DNA of 64,000 bases from positions 62,001 to 126,000 of the forward strand of contig NZ_JAKVRD010000001.1 of NCBI RefSeq assembly GCF_022814865.1, written 5' to 3'. The notes below the pieces were generated by a model, which had not been told where the DNA came from, searched no databases, and saw nothing but the letters and a program-made list of their open reading frames with translations. Shown here piece after piece: positions 56,213-64,000 of the stretch. Source of the stretch: Shimia aestuarii. GTDB taxonomy: Bacteria; Pseudomonadota; Alphaproteobacteria; Rhodobacterales; Rhodobacteraceae. Each line of letters opens with the position of its first letter. Position 1 is the first letter of the stretch. A program made the position numbers and the translations under genes.

Positions 56213-56944
56213 TTAACGGTGCGCGTCTGGCGTGAAGGTCGAGAAGTCAACCAGAGTGCCCAGCATTTGCAGGTAGGCAATCAGGGCATCTGCTTCCGAA
56301 ACACCATCTTGGCCGTCGAAGTTGCGCACGATGACGCTCTCTTCGCCATACCGCTCCAGCAGACCGTCATAGTCGCTGTCGGGGTCGGCCTGTGCCGCAA
56401 AGTCAGCCTGAGCGTTCTCGAGCATCTCGTCGGTGTAAGGCACACCAACCAGACGGTTCGTCGCGAGAACATCCTGGATGTACTTCCCGTCGATCATGCG
56501 GTTCTCGAGGAAGCCGTATTTCGGCATCACCGATTCAGGCACAACCGACTGCGGGTCACGCAGGTGGTCCACATGCCACTCATCCGAGTAACGGCCACCA
56601 ACCCGCGCGAGGTCAGGCCCCGTGCGCTTGGAGCCCCACTGGAAGGGGTGGTCATACATGGACTCTGCAGCCAGCGAGTAGTGACCATAGCGCTCCACCT
56701 CATCGCGCATCGGGCGGATCATCTGCGAGTGGCAGACGTAGCGCCCTTCACGGATGTAGATGTTGCGGCCAGCCATTTCGAGGGGCGTGTAGGGACGCAT
56801 GCCCTCCACTTCCTCGATGGTGTTTTCGAGCCAGAACAGCGGTGCGATTTGCACGATGCCGCCCACGGTCACGACCAGGAAGCTGAAGATCAGCAGGAGG
56901 GTCGCGTTGGTCTCGAGGATTTTATGTTTATCGAGAATAGCCAT
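56213..56944 (-). CDS. ccoO: cbb3-type cytochrome c oxidase subunit II CcoO, first haem Cys replaced by Arg
   Basis: A 243-residue mono-haem subunit with one N-terminal transmembrane helix ([20 protein letters not shown]). The usual haem site of CcoO is C-x-x-C-H within [14 protein letters not shown]. Here it reads R68-Y-V-C71-H72 ([15 protein letters not shown]), the Arg codon being CGC at 56743-56741, one base from the Cys codon TGC. All other conserved features ([37 protein letters not shown]) are normal and the frame is intact. Either the haem is held by a single thioether, or this is a mutation or base-call error. Confidence 0.93.
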   Translation of the reverse strand: MAILDKHKILETNATLLLIFSFLVVTVGGIVQIAPLFWLENTIEEVEGMRPYTPLEMAGRNIYIREGRYVCHSQMIRPMRDEVERYGHYSLAAESMYDHPFQWGSKRTGPDLARVGGRYSDEWHVDHLRDPQSVVPESVMPKYGFLENRMIDGKYIQDVLATNRLVGVPYTDEMLENAQADFAAQADPDSDYDGLLERYGEESVIVRNFDGQDGVSEADALIAYLQMLGTLVDFSTFTPDAHR

Positions 56945-56957
56945 GCTCCGGCCCTCC

Positions 56958-58556
56958 TTATTCAGCCGGGACTGCAGTAGCGAGCGACTCTTTGGCCGGC
57001 GCTTTACGTACAGTCATCCAGAGGTTGTAAGCCATGATGATGGCGCCGAGCAGGAACAGGCCACCGCCAGTTGCACGCACGACATACATCGGGAATTTGG
57101 CTGCCACAGTGTCGGCGAATGCGTTCACGAGGAAACCATTGGCATCGACTTCGCGCCACATCAGGCCTTCCATGATACCCGTCACCCACATCGACGCTGC
57201 GTAGAGCACGATGCCGATCGTGGCGAGCCAGAAGTGCCAGGACACGAGGCTGAGCGAGTAGAGACGCTCACGCTTCCACAGCACCGGAACCAGATAGTAG
57301 AGAGCACCGAAGGTGATCATACCGTTCCAGCCAAGAGCACCAGAGTGCACGTGACCAATGGTCCAGTCAGTGTAGTGCGACAGCGAGTTCACCGCGCGGA
57401 TCGACATCATCGGACCTTCGAAGGTCGACATGCCGTAGAAACCGACCGAGATGACCATCATGCGGATGATCGGGTCGGTGCGCAGCTTGTCCCATGCGCC
57501 CGAGAGCGTCATCAGGCCGTTGATCATACCGCCCCAGGACGGCATCCAGAGCACGACCGAGAACACCATGCCGAGGGTCGACGCCCAGTCCGGCAGCGCG
57601 GTGTAGTGCAGGTGGTGCGGGCCAGCCCAGATATAGATGAAGATCAGCGCCCAGAAGTGGATGATCGACAGCTTGTAGGAGAAGACCGGACGTTCAGCCT
57701 GTTTCGGGATGAAGTAGTACATCATGCCGAGGAAGCCTGCGGTGAGGAAGAAGCCCACGGCGTTGTGGCCGTACCACCACTGCGTCATGGCGTCCTGAAC
57801 ACCAGAGAACACCTGCACCGACTTGGAGCCGAAGATCGACACCGGGATGGCGAGGTTGTTGACCACGTGCAGCATCGCCACGGTGACGATGAAGGACAGG
57901 TAGAACCAGTTGGCCACGTAGATGTGCGGCTCTTTGCGCTTCATGATCGTGCCGAGGAAGACCGCCAGATAGGCCACCCAGACGATGGTGAGCCACCAGT
58001 CAACGTACCATTCCGGCTCTGCGTATTCCTTGCCGTGCGTCGCGCCGAGCACATAGCCGGTCGCGGCAAGCAGGATCACGATCTGGTAGCCCCAGAATAC
58101 AAAGCTCGGAAGACCGCCGCCCCAAAGACGCGCGGCGCTGGTGCGCTGAACGACATAGAAGGAGGTGGTGATGAGGGCCGTGCCGCCAAAGGCGAAAATC
58201 ACCGCGCTGGTGTGCAGCGGGCGAAGACGACCGAAGTTCAGGTAGCCCTGCGCCCACTCGAAGTTGAGCGCCGGAAAGGCCAGCTGCGAGGCGATGACAA
58301 CACCGACCAGGAAGCCGACAACACCCCAGAAAGCCGTGAGGGCAACACCGATCCGGATTAGCCCGTCATTATACTCATTCTGAGGTGCGACAGTTTTGTC
58401 ACCTACCTTGCGCAGGTGATAAATAAAGAGGCCACCTGCGATCACGGCCACCAAGATGGCGTGAACGAGATAGGCCAGATCGCGCGCATAGTTTGCTGCG
58501 ACCAACGCCAGAAGCGTGACCAGAGCAAGCGCGATCAGCTTGATATAATTCAACAT
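56958..58556 (-). CDS. ccoN: cbb3-type cytochrome c oxidase catalytic subunit CcoN
   Basis: A 532-residue subunit with about 12 transmembrane helices carrying haem b and the b3-CuB centre. Metal-ligand His are visible in [41 protein letters not shown] and the [13 protein letters not shown] loop. First gene of ccoNOQP. An FNR box lies 92-105 bp upstream, so expression should rise at low oxygen. Confidence 0.96.
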   Translation of the reverse strand: MLNYIKLIALALVTLLALVAANYARDLAYLVHAILVAVIAGGLFIYHLRKVGDKTVAPQNEYNDGLIRIGVALTAFWGVVGFLVGVVIASQLAFPALNFEWAQGYLNFGRLRPLHTSAVIFAFGGTALITTSFYVVQRTSAARLWGGGLPSFVFWGYQIVILLAATGYVLGATHGKEYAEPEWYVDWWLTIVWVAYLAVFLGTIMKRKEPHIYVANWFYLSFIVTVAMLHVVNNLAIPVSIFGSKSVQVFSGVQDAMTQWWYGHNAVGFFLTAGFLGMMYYFIPKQAERPVFSYKLSIIHFWALIFIYIWAGPHHLHYTALPDWASTLGMVFSVVLWMPSWGGMINGLMTLSGAWDKLRTDPIIRMMVISVGFYGMSTFEGPMMSIRAVNSLSHYTDWTIGHVHSGALGWNGMITFGALYYLVPVLWKRERLYSLSLVSWHFWLATIGIVLYAASMWVTGIMEGLMWREVDANGFLVNAFADTVAAKFPMYVVRATGGGLFLLGAIIMAYNLWMTVRKAPAKESLATAVPAE

Positions 58557-58647
58557 TTTGCGTCCCTTCGTCTTGCCGCGCGCGATTCGAAAGCGTTACG
58601 GCGGATTTAGACTAGGTTCCTTTTCGGTCGCCCCCCCTTTCAATGCC

Positions 58648-58661
58648 TTGATCTGTGTCAA
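58648..58661. promoter_or_regulatory. FNR-type box between ccoN and the universal stress gene
   Basis: TTGATCTGTGTCAA, 92-105 bp before ccoN and 90-103 bp before the divergent stress-protein gene; it can serve both. Confidence 0.78.
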
Positions 58662-58750
58662 AGCAGAATGGTTCCAAGTTGGACCAATCATGGAGACAGG
58701 ACACGGCAGACACCTGCCCACCCCGGAAACGCCATCCCACGGAGATCGAA

Positions 58751-59590
58751 ATGGCCTTCAAATCAATGCTGTCGGTGCTGACCAATCTAGAGCTCGCGGA
58801 CACCGTCCTTGCTCAGGGCGTTGCGCTCGCCCGTGGCGCCGATGCTCACTATGACGCCTTCTGCCTTGGCGTCGATCGTAGCCAGACCGGGTATTACTAT
58901 GCCGGGGCCAACGCGATGATCCTTCAGGAGACCCTCAACCGCGCCAAGACGGAAAGCGAAGAACTCGAGGAAAAGGCCATCGAAGTCCTGCGCGCCTCTG
59001 GCGTGCGCTGGGGGGCCGAAACCGGCGTCGCCCAGATTGCCGACCTTGGCCGCCATGTCGCCGCCCATGCCCGGTTCGCGGATCTGGTGATCCTGCCGAA
59101 ACCCTATGGCAAAAACATCGGTGCCGAGGTTGAGCCAACCATCGAGGCCGCTCTCTTCGAGGGCCAGGCACCGGTGCTTGTCGTGCCGGAAAACACCACA
59201 CCGATCACCGCGCCCAAGCGGATCACCATCGGTTGGAACGAAAGCAGCGAGGCCTTGGTCGCCGTGCGCGCCGCGATGCCATTCCTGCAAGCCGCAGACT
59301 CGGTGCGCGTTGTGGTCATCGACCCGCCGACACACGGGCCGCACCGTTCGGATCCGGGCGGTCTCCTGTCGCAGTTCCTGTCGCGTCATGGTGTGCGTGT
59401 CGAGATTGATGTGCTCTCCAAGACCCTGCCACGCGTGTCCGACGTTCTTATGCGCCACGCCAAGGATACCGAGGCCGACATGGTCGTGATGGGCGCCTAT
59501 GGGCATTCCCGCTTCCGCGAAGCGATCCTCGGCGGCGCCACACGCAACATGCTCGAGCAGGCAGATATCCCTGTCTTCATGGCGCATTAA
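58751..59590 (+). CDS. Universal stress protein, tandem UspA domains
   Basis: A 279-residue cytoplasmic protein with two UspA-like domains (about 1-150 and 155-279). The second ends in DMVVMGAYGHSRFREAILGG, the nucleotide-binding GxxGHSR motif. Divergent from ccoN with an FNR box between, which suggests low-oxygen induction. Specific function unknown. Confidence 0.9.
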   Translation: MAFKSMLSVLTNLELADTVLAQGVALARGADAHYDAFCLGVDRSQTGYYYAGANAMILQETLNRAKTESEELEEKAIEVLRASGVRWGAETGVAQIADLGRHVAAHARFADLVILPKPYGKNIGAEVEPTIEAALFEGQAPVLVVPENTTPITAPKRITIGWNESSEALVAVRAAMPFLQAADSVRVVVIDPPTHGPHRSDPGGLLSQFLSRHGVRVEIDVLSKTLPRVSDVLMRHAKDTEADMVVMGAYGHSRFREAILGGATRNMLEQADIPVFMAH

Positions 59591-59626
59591 CCCGTTTCAG
59601 CGGACACGCCCCGCAGGAGGCTTCCC

Positions 59627-59791
59627 ATGGGACTGCATGTCCTTGTTCAACTTGGTCTTTTCTTTCTCCTGACATTCGCAGGGATCGGCGTCTTGCTGGT
59701 CGGTCTCGGCGTCATGAAATGGGGCAATGGGCAAGAGCTGCGCCATTCCGGTGGCGCGGCGAAAGACGGCAAACCCGCCGACAAGACCTGA
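59627..59791 (+). CDS. Small membrane protein (54 aa), unknown
   Basis: MGLHVLVQLGLFFLLTFAG is the start of a 54-residue protein with one long hydrophobic helix (about residues 5-31) and a polar Lys-rich tail. CAGGAGG lies 7 bp before the ATG, and a terminator follows 23 bp after the stop. It is 36 bp after the stress-protein gene, so probably co-transcribed and FNR-controlled. No family recognised. Confidence 0.65.
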   Translation: MGLHVLVQLGLFFLLTFAGIGVLLVGLGVMKWGNGQELRHSGGAAKDGKPADKT

Positions 59792-59813
59792 GACAGCCCC
59801 CCCCAAGAACACG

Positions 59814-59837
59814 AAAGCCGCCCCTCGGGCGGCTTTT
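59814..59837. terminator. Rho-independent terminator between the small ORF and fnrL
   Basis: AAAGCCGCCC / GGGCGGCTTT stem with loop CTC, followed by TCCTCTT; can act on both convergent transcripts. Confidence 0.85.
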
Positions 59838-59860
59838 CCTCTTGCGCAGCGCGCAGGCGA

Positions 59861-60613
59861 CTAGACCATCATGCCGCCATCGGTGTCGTCTCCGGCCTCT
59901 TCAAGAAGGCGGCCGAGATCGGGAATGGTCACGTGGCGTTTGCCTTCGAGGTGGATCACCCCATCGCGCTTGAGCGCCGACATCTGCCGACTCACCGTCT
60001 CAAGCGTCAGGCCAAGATAGTCCGCCATTGCCTCGCGCGTCAGCGGCAGATCAAAGACCAACGGCCCTTTGCCCCCGGCAAGTTTCAGCGACGCATCGCG
60101 CCGCGCAATGATCGAAAGAAGCGACGCAATCTTCTCACGCGCTGTCTTGCGGCCAAGGACGAGCATCCATTCGCGCGCCGCATCCAACTCGTCGAGCGTC
60201 ATCTCAAGCAGGCGCTGCGCAATATGCGGCGTTTCCACCATCATCCGCTCGAACGGTTTCTTACGGAAACAGCACATGACGAGTTCCGTCGTCGCCACCA
60301 CGTCATAGGCCGCGGAATCCCGTCCCGGACGGCCGACGAAATCGCTCGGCAGCAAAAGGCCGACCATCTGCGTGCGCCCGTCTTCCATGGTTTGCGTCAA
60401 CGAGGCGATTCCCGACACCACGGAGCCGACGAAATCCATCTGGTCTCCCGACCAGACAACCGTCTGACCCGCCTCAAAGGTGCGGTAATACTTCACCTCT
60501 TCGAGCGCTTCGAGCTCGGCACTGTCACAGCGCGCGCAAACCGCGCGATGGCGGATTGGGCAATCCTCGCAGTGCTGCGTATGGTGGCTTAACTGATCGT
60601 TTGGCATTTTCAT
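59861..60613 (-). CDS. fnrL: Oxygen-responsive Crp/Fnr regulator FnrL
   Basis: A 250-residue regulator. N-terminal cysteines C15-x2-C18 and C26-x2-C29 (HCEDCPIRHRAVCARC) plus Cys113/114 (VMCCFRK) provide 4Fe-4S ligands. A cyclic-nucleotide-like beta-roll and a C-terminal helix-turn-helix (TREAMADYLGLTLETVSRQM) follow. It activates genes at low oxygen; boxes matching its site precede ccoN, ccoG and hemN, and its own start. The adjacent divergent hemN is the classic arrangement in Rhodobacterales. Confidence 0.94.
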   Translation of the reverse strand: MKMPNDQLSHHTQHCEDCPIRHRAVCARCDSAELEALEEVKYYRTFEAGQTVVWSGDQMDFVGSVVSGIASLTQTMEDGRTQMVGLLLPSDFVGRPGRDSAAYDVVATTELVMCCFRKKPFERMMVETPHIAQRLLEMTLDELDAAREWMLVLGRKTAREKIASLLSIIARRDASLKLAGGKGPLVFDLPLTREAMADYLGLTLETVSRQMSALKRDGVIHLEGKRHVTIPDLGRLLEEAGDDTDGGMMV

Positions 60614-60622
60614 GTTCGCGCT

Positions 60623-60636
60623 TGATCTGGGTCAAG
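60623..60636. promoter_or_regulatory. FNR-type box between fnrL and hemN
   Basis: TTGATCTGGGTCAA in the 58-bp gap; 36-49 bp before hemN and 10-23 bp before fnrL, the latter position suiting autorepression. Confidence 0.78.
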
Positions 60637-60671
60637 GCTTTCCCTGACCCGATGCACATAAGCGTAATCTT

Positions 60672-62027
60672 ATGGAAACGAAAACTCAATTGGCAAAGCT
60701 GGGCCTTTTTGACGCGAAAGTACCGCGTTACACAAGTTACCCCACGGCACCGCACTTCAAGAACAACGTGACGCCGGATCTTTTCGGCGATTGGATCTCT
60801 GCGATCAAAGATGATTCGCAGATATCGCTTTACGTGCACGTGCCCTTCTGCCGACGCCTCTGCTGGTTCTGCGCTTGCCGAACCCAAGGCACCGCGAGCG
60901 CCTCGCCCGTTGCGGCCTATGTCGAGACGCTGAAACAGGAACTCGAGATTCTCAAGGCAAGCCTGCCCTCCGGCGTGACGCTTTCGCGCCTGCATTGGGG
61001 CGGTGGTACGCCAACGCTCCTTGAGCCGGGCATGATGGAAGACCTCGCCGGGGCGATCTTCGATGTCGCGCCAATGGCGCCGGATGGCGAATTCTCGGTC
61101 GAAATCGACCCGAACGAGATCGACGACGCGCGCCTCTCCGTCCTGTCCAAATCCGGCATGAACCGCGCTTCCATCGGGGTGCAGGATTTCGACGACGAGA
61201 TTCAAAAGGTTATCGGCCGCATCCAAGGCTATGACGTGACCCGCGACGCGGTCGAGATGATCCGCGCCCACGGCGTTCATAGCCTCAACGCCGATATCCT
61301 CTACGGCCTCCCCCACCAGAGTCAGGCCCGCATCACAGAAAGCGTGCAGAAACTCCTCTCGCTCTCGCCTGATCGCGTCGCGCTCTATGGCTATGCCCAT
61401 GTGCCGTGGATGGCCAAGCGCCAACAGCTCATCCCCTCGGATGCCCTGCCAACGCCCGAAGAACGGCTCGACCTGTTCGAGACCGCGCGCAAGCTCTTCA
61501 TGTGGGACAATTACAACGAGATCGGCATCGACCATTTCGCCACCAAGGAAGACGGCCTCTCGGTTGCCCTCGAAAACGGCACCCTGCGCCGTAATTTCCA
61601 AGGCTACACCGACGACACATCTGAAGTTCTGATCGGCGTCGGCGCCTCCTCGATCTCGCGCTTCCCGCAAGGCTACGCCCAAAACGCCCCCGCAACCTCG
61701 GCCCATACCGCCGCGATCCGCGAAGGCCGCTTCTCAACAGCGCGCGGCCACGCCTTCATGGGGGAAGACAAGCTGCGCAGCCGGATGATCGAAATGCTCA
61801 TGTGCGACTTCCGCACCCAGAACGACGAGCTGATCGAGACCTTCGGCCTGACCCCGGCGAAGCTGCAAAAGCTCTACCAGCCGCTGATTCAGGGCTTCCC
61901 GGACATGCTCAAGGTAACGCCGAACGGTGTCGAAATCCCCGAACACGCCCGCCCGCTGACGCGGATGATGGCGCGTGCGCTCGACGCCTACGACATGGAT
62001 CAGGCAGGGCATAGCTCGGCGATCTAA
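60672..62027 (+). CDS. hemN: Oxygen-independent coproporphyrinogen III oxidase HemN
   Basis: A 451-residue radical SAM enzyme. The cluster motif C60-x3-C64-x2-C67-x-C69 (PFCRRLCWFCACRTQG) is intact. YTSYPTAPHF near the N-terminus, HWGGGTPTLL, SVEIDPNEID and DILYGLPHQS are HemN landmarks. It replaces HemF under anaerobic conditions. An FNR box precedes it. Confidence 0.95.
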   Translation: METKTQLAKLGLFDAKVPRYTSYPTAPHFKNNVTPDLFGDWISAIKDDSQISLYVHVPFCRRLCWFCACRTQGTASASPVAAYVETLKQELEILKASLPSGVTLSRLHWGGGTPTLLEPGMMEDLAGAIFDVAPMAPDGEFSVEIDPNEIDDARLSVLSKSGMNRASIGVQDFDDEIQKVIGRIQGYDVTRDAVEMIRAHGVHSLNADILYGLPHQSQARITESVQKLLSLSPDRVALYGYAHVPWMAKRQQLIPSDALPTPEERLDLFETARKLFMWDNYNEIGIDHFATKEDGLSVALENGTLRRNFQGYTDDTSEVLIGVGASSISRFPQGYAQNAPATSAHTAAIREGRFSTARGHAFMGEDKLRSRMIEMLMCDFRTQNDELIETFGLTPAKLQKLYQPLIQGFPDMLKVTPNGVEIPEHARPLTRMMARALDAYDMDQAGHSSAI

Positions 62028-62032
62028 AAGCC

Positions 62033-62053
62033 GCTACCCTGCTACCCTGCTAC
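62033..62053. repeat. 8-bp tandem repeat before the nuclease-fold gene
   Basis: GCTACCCT repeated twice plus GCTAC, lying between the hemN stop and ATG 62058. Confidence 0.8.
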
Positions 62054-62057
62054 GGCT

Positions 62058-62972
62058 ATGCGACTGGTCTCTTTCAACGTGCAGAACATGCGACTGCGCG
62101 GGTCCCGCCTCGACGGGGCCCGCGATCGCGACCTGCCCGAAGATCTCGGCCCCGCAGCCCCGCTTCTCGACGACTATGACCGCCGCCTGACCGCGCGTGT
62201 CCTCGCCGAGGCGAATGCCGATATCATCGCGCTTCAGGAAGTCTTCGACCAAAAGACCCTCGACCATTTCCACGACGCCTTCCTCCTGCCCACAGGCACC
62301 GCCCCCTACCCGTTTCGCACCTGCCTGCCCGGCAATGACGGGCGCGGGCTGGATGTGGCGCTCCTGTCTCGCATCGCGCCGCGCTCGGTCACGAGCCACG
62401 CCGCCCTGACGCCCGCCGATCTCGCCCTGCGCACCCCCGCCGGGGTCAATCCCCGCGCACCGCTGTTTCGCCGTGACTGCCTCGAGATCGCCTTTGACGG
62501 GCTCACGCTCTTTATCTGCCATTTCAAGGCGCCCTACCCCGATGTCGCCGCGACATGGCCCATTCGCAACCTCGAAGCCCGCGCCGTGCGCTGCCTGATT
62601 GAGGCTCGCTTTGAAACGCCCGCATCCGCAAACTGGCTCGTCCTGGGCGATCTGAACCGCCCCCGCGCCGAAGACCCAGACGCGCTCCAGCCTCTGACCG
62701 AAGGCTTTGGCATCGACCTCCTCAATCGCCTGCCGCGCGGCAGCCGCTGGAGCTATCACAATGCCCATGAAGGCTATACCGCGCGCCCTGACGCACTCAT
62801 CGCCTCGCCAGCATTGGCCGCGTCCAATCCCGAAACCGTGCCGCGCCTGATCCGTTCCGGCCTCGGGCACGAGGCGACGGCCTACAAAGGCGACCGCCTG
62901 CCCACCGTGGGCACCCACCGTCCCCACGCCTCGGACCATGCGGCCCTCGTCCTCGATCTCGACATATCCTGA
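62058..62972 (+). CDS. Endonuclease/exonuclease/phosphatase-fold protein
   Basis: A 304-residue protein of the EEP superfamily. Metal- and phosphate-binding residues occur in order: RLVSFNVQNMRLRG, ADIIALQEVFD, FICHFKAPYP, WLVLGDLNRPR and the final HASDHAALVLDL. No signal peptide is seen. The substrate (DNA, lipid head group or small phosphate ester) is undetermined. No clear Shine-Dalgarno before the ATG; it may be read through from hemN 30 bp upstream. Confidence 0.85.
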   Translation: MRLVSFNVQNMRLRGSRLDGARDRDLPEDLGPAAPLLDDYDRRLTARVLAEANADIIALQEVFDQKTLDHFHDAFLLPTGTAPYPFRTCLPGNDGRGLDVALLSRIAPRSVTSHAALTPADLALRTPAGVNPRAPLFRRDCLEIAFDGLTLFICHFKAPYPDVAATWPIRNLEARAVRCLIEARFETPASANWLVLGDLNRPRAEDPDALQPLTEGFGIDLLNRLPRGSRWSYHNAHEGYTARPDALIASPALAASNPETVPRLIRSGLGHEATAYKGDRLPTVGTHRPHASDHAALVLDLDIS

Positions 62973-63004
62973 CGCGCAAGGATTCTCGAAATCGCTTCGC
63001 CGCC

Positions 63005-64000
63005 CTACAAATCCGGTGCCGCCGCCAGCAATTTTCGCGTGTAGTCGGTCTTTGGCGCGGCAAACACCTCCTGCGCCTCGCCCGCCTCGACCACATCACC
63101 CGCCTTCATCACGATGATCTTGTGGCTCATCGCCCGTACAACGTGCAAATCATGGCTGATGAACAGGTAGGCCAGCCCGTATTTGCGCTGCAAATCCCGT
63201 AGCAGGTCCACGATCTGAACCTGCACCGTCATATCGAGCGCCGAAGTCGGCTCGTCCAAGACCACGAGCTTCGGGCGCAGGATCATCGCCCGCGCAATCG
63301 CGATCCGTTGCCGCTGACCGCCGGAAAACTCGTGCGGATAGCGGTCCATCGCCGCCGGGTCGAGCCCGACCTCCTCCATCACCTCGGCCACAAGCTCCCG
63401 CTCGCTGCGCCCCGCATCATGGCCATGCACGCCCAATCCCTCGGCGATGATCTGTTCGCAGGTCATCCGCGGGCTCAGGCTTCCGAAAGGGTCTTGAAAC
63501 ACTATCTGCATATCCTTGCGCAGATTGCGCAGTTCCTTGGTGTTCCACTGGCGGATATCCTGCCCGTCGAACCGCATGCCCCCTTCCGACCCGATAAGCC
63601 GCATGAGCGCGAGCGCGAGCGTCGTCTTGCCCGACCCGGATTCCCCCACGATGCCAAGCGTCTCGCCCGCCCGCACGGAAATCGTCGCATCGTTGACGGC
63701 CTTCACATGGCCCACCGTGCGCCGGAAGAACCCCTTCAGGATCGGGAACCAGACCCGCAGGTTCTCCGTCTGAGCCATCACCGGCGCATCCGTCGTCACA
63801 GGGTCCGGCGCGCCCACGGCCCGCGCCGAAAGAAGCTTTTTCGTATAGGCATGCTGCGGGTTGGCGAAGATTTCTTTCACCGGCCCCGCCTCGACGATCT
63901 CACCGTCCTTCATCACGCAAACCTTGTCGGCGATCCGCTGCACAATCCCAAGGTCATGGGTGATGAACAAAAGCCCCATATCCTCGGTCTCTTTCAACTC
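63005..64000 (-). CDS. Oligopeptide/microcin-type ABC ATPase (YejF-like), C-terminal part (cut by window edge)
   Basis: 331 codons remain; the frame is open to the window edge. The visible part begins in the last stretch of a first ABC domain (LFITHDLGIVQRIADKV). It continues with the oligopeptide-binding extension (PQHAYTKKLLSA), then a complete second ABC domain: Walker A GESGSGKTT, signature FSGGQRQRIAIARAM, Walker B LVVLDEPTSALDMTVQ. Two fused ABC domains are typical of YejF-like peptide importers. The N-terminal half lies outside the window. Confidence 0.88.
   Translation of the reverse strand, partial: ELKETEDMGLLFITHDLGIVQRIADKVCVMKDGEIVEAGPVKEIFANPQHAYTKKLLSARAVGAPDPVTTDAPVMAQTENLRVWFPILKGFFRRTVGHVKAVNDATISVRAGETLGIVGESGSGKTTLALALMRLIGSEGGMRFDGQDIRQWNTKELRNLRKDMQIVFQDPFGSLSPRMTCEQIIAEGLGVHGHDAGRSERELVAEVMEEVGLDPAAMDRYPHEFSGGQRQRIAIARAMILRPKLVVLDEPTSALDMTVQVQIVDLLRDLQRKYGLAYLFISHDLHVVRAMSHKIIVMKAGDVVEAGEAQEVFAAPKTDYTRKLLAAAPDL

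Noticed and set aside
56799-58361. 520-codon open frame antisense to ccoN
   Set aside because: Composition is His/Arg/Asp-rich and has no family signature; it is a shadow of ccoN.

Overview
The window reads as one continuous stretch of chromosome from an alphaproteobacterium, most likely a Rhodobacterales (roseobacter-type) organism. The grounds are the high-GC coding style, an FnrL-type regulator beside hemN, the ccoNOQP-ccoGHIS arrangement, the pcaQ/pobA/pcaCHG order, the GHIJKL+N C-P lyase order, and an alphaproteobacterial TGA-N9-TCA iron box in front of hemP. I see no transposase, integrase, phage gene or CRISPR array. The only repeats are short intergenic ones.

Layout. (1) 1-331: the end of a urea-type ABC ATPase (urtE). 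(2) 471-4422: the Anbu proteasome-like cluster, made of a circularly permuted ATP-grasp protein, an alpha-E protein, a transglutaminase and a proteasome-type peptidase. (3) 4487-22000: a large phosphonate locus. It holds phnM (copy 1), a DUF1045 gene, phnGHIJKL-N and the divergent repressor gene phnF. An AcoR-like regulator plus aldehyde dehydrogenase pair interrupts it. A second phnM, a hexapeptide transferase, the phnCDEE transporter and a PHP-domain phosphoesterase follow. No PhnP is present, but two other candidate cyclic phosphodiesterases are (DUF1045 with two HxT motifs, and the PHP protein). Pho-box-like sequences precede phnC and the PHP gene, and a perfect palindrome lies between phnF and phnG. 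(4) 22095-28389: a metal-uptake cluster with a previously easy-to-miss 51-aa HemP, two imelysins, a porin, a di-haem oxidoreductase and a DUF1513 protein. (5) 28467-33332: 4-hydroxybenzoate/protocatechuate degradation (pcaQ, pobA, pcaC, pcaH, pcaG) with a BKACE enzyme. (6) tRNA-Met and a GlxA-type regulator. (7) 34806-41002: a LysR-controlled acyl-CoA degradation operon (thiolase, two hot-dog dehydratases, acyl-CoA dehydrogenase, SDR, CaiB-type CoA transferase). (8) 41251-48626: a lipoprotein, hemE/hemC, hemF, an SDR, an rRNA methyltransferase, clpS and a HAD hydrolase. (9) 48824-58556: a D,D-carboxypeptidase, then ccoS-ccoI-ccoH-ccoG and ccoP-Q-O-N for cbb3 oxidase. (10) 58751-64000: a universal stress protein, a small membrane protein, fnrL, hemN, a nuclease/phosphatase-fold protein and the C-terminal part of a YejF-like ABC ATPase.

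How the parts work together. The phn genes form a transport-plus-C-P-lyase pathway feeding ribose phosphates to PhnN. FnrL would sense low oxygen and, through boxes found upstream of ccoN, ccoG, hemN and itself, switch on cbb3 oxidase and anaerobic haem synthesis. hemE, hemC and hemF complete the haem connection. pobA-pcaCHG plus BKACE would take 4-hydroxybenzoate towards central metabolism.

Most unusual signals. An 11-bp-period repeat occurs in three separate convergent gene gaps (36 bp identical in two). Two hairpins in the ccoG-ccoP gap share a loop but have covarying stems. The CcoO haem motif has Arg in place of its first Cys. An SDR has Thr at the catalytic Lys position. A regulator appears to start at ATC.
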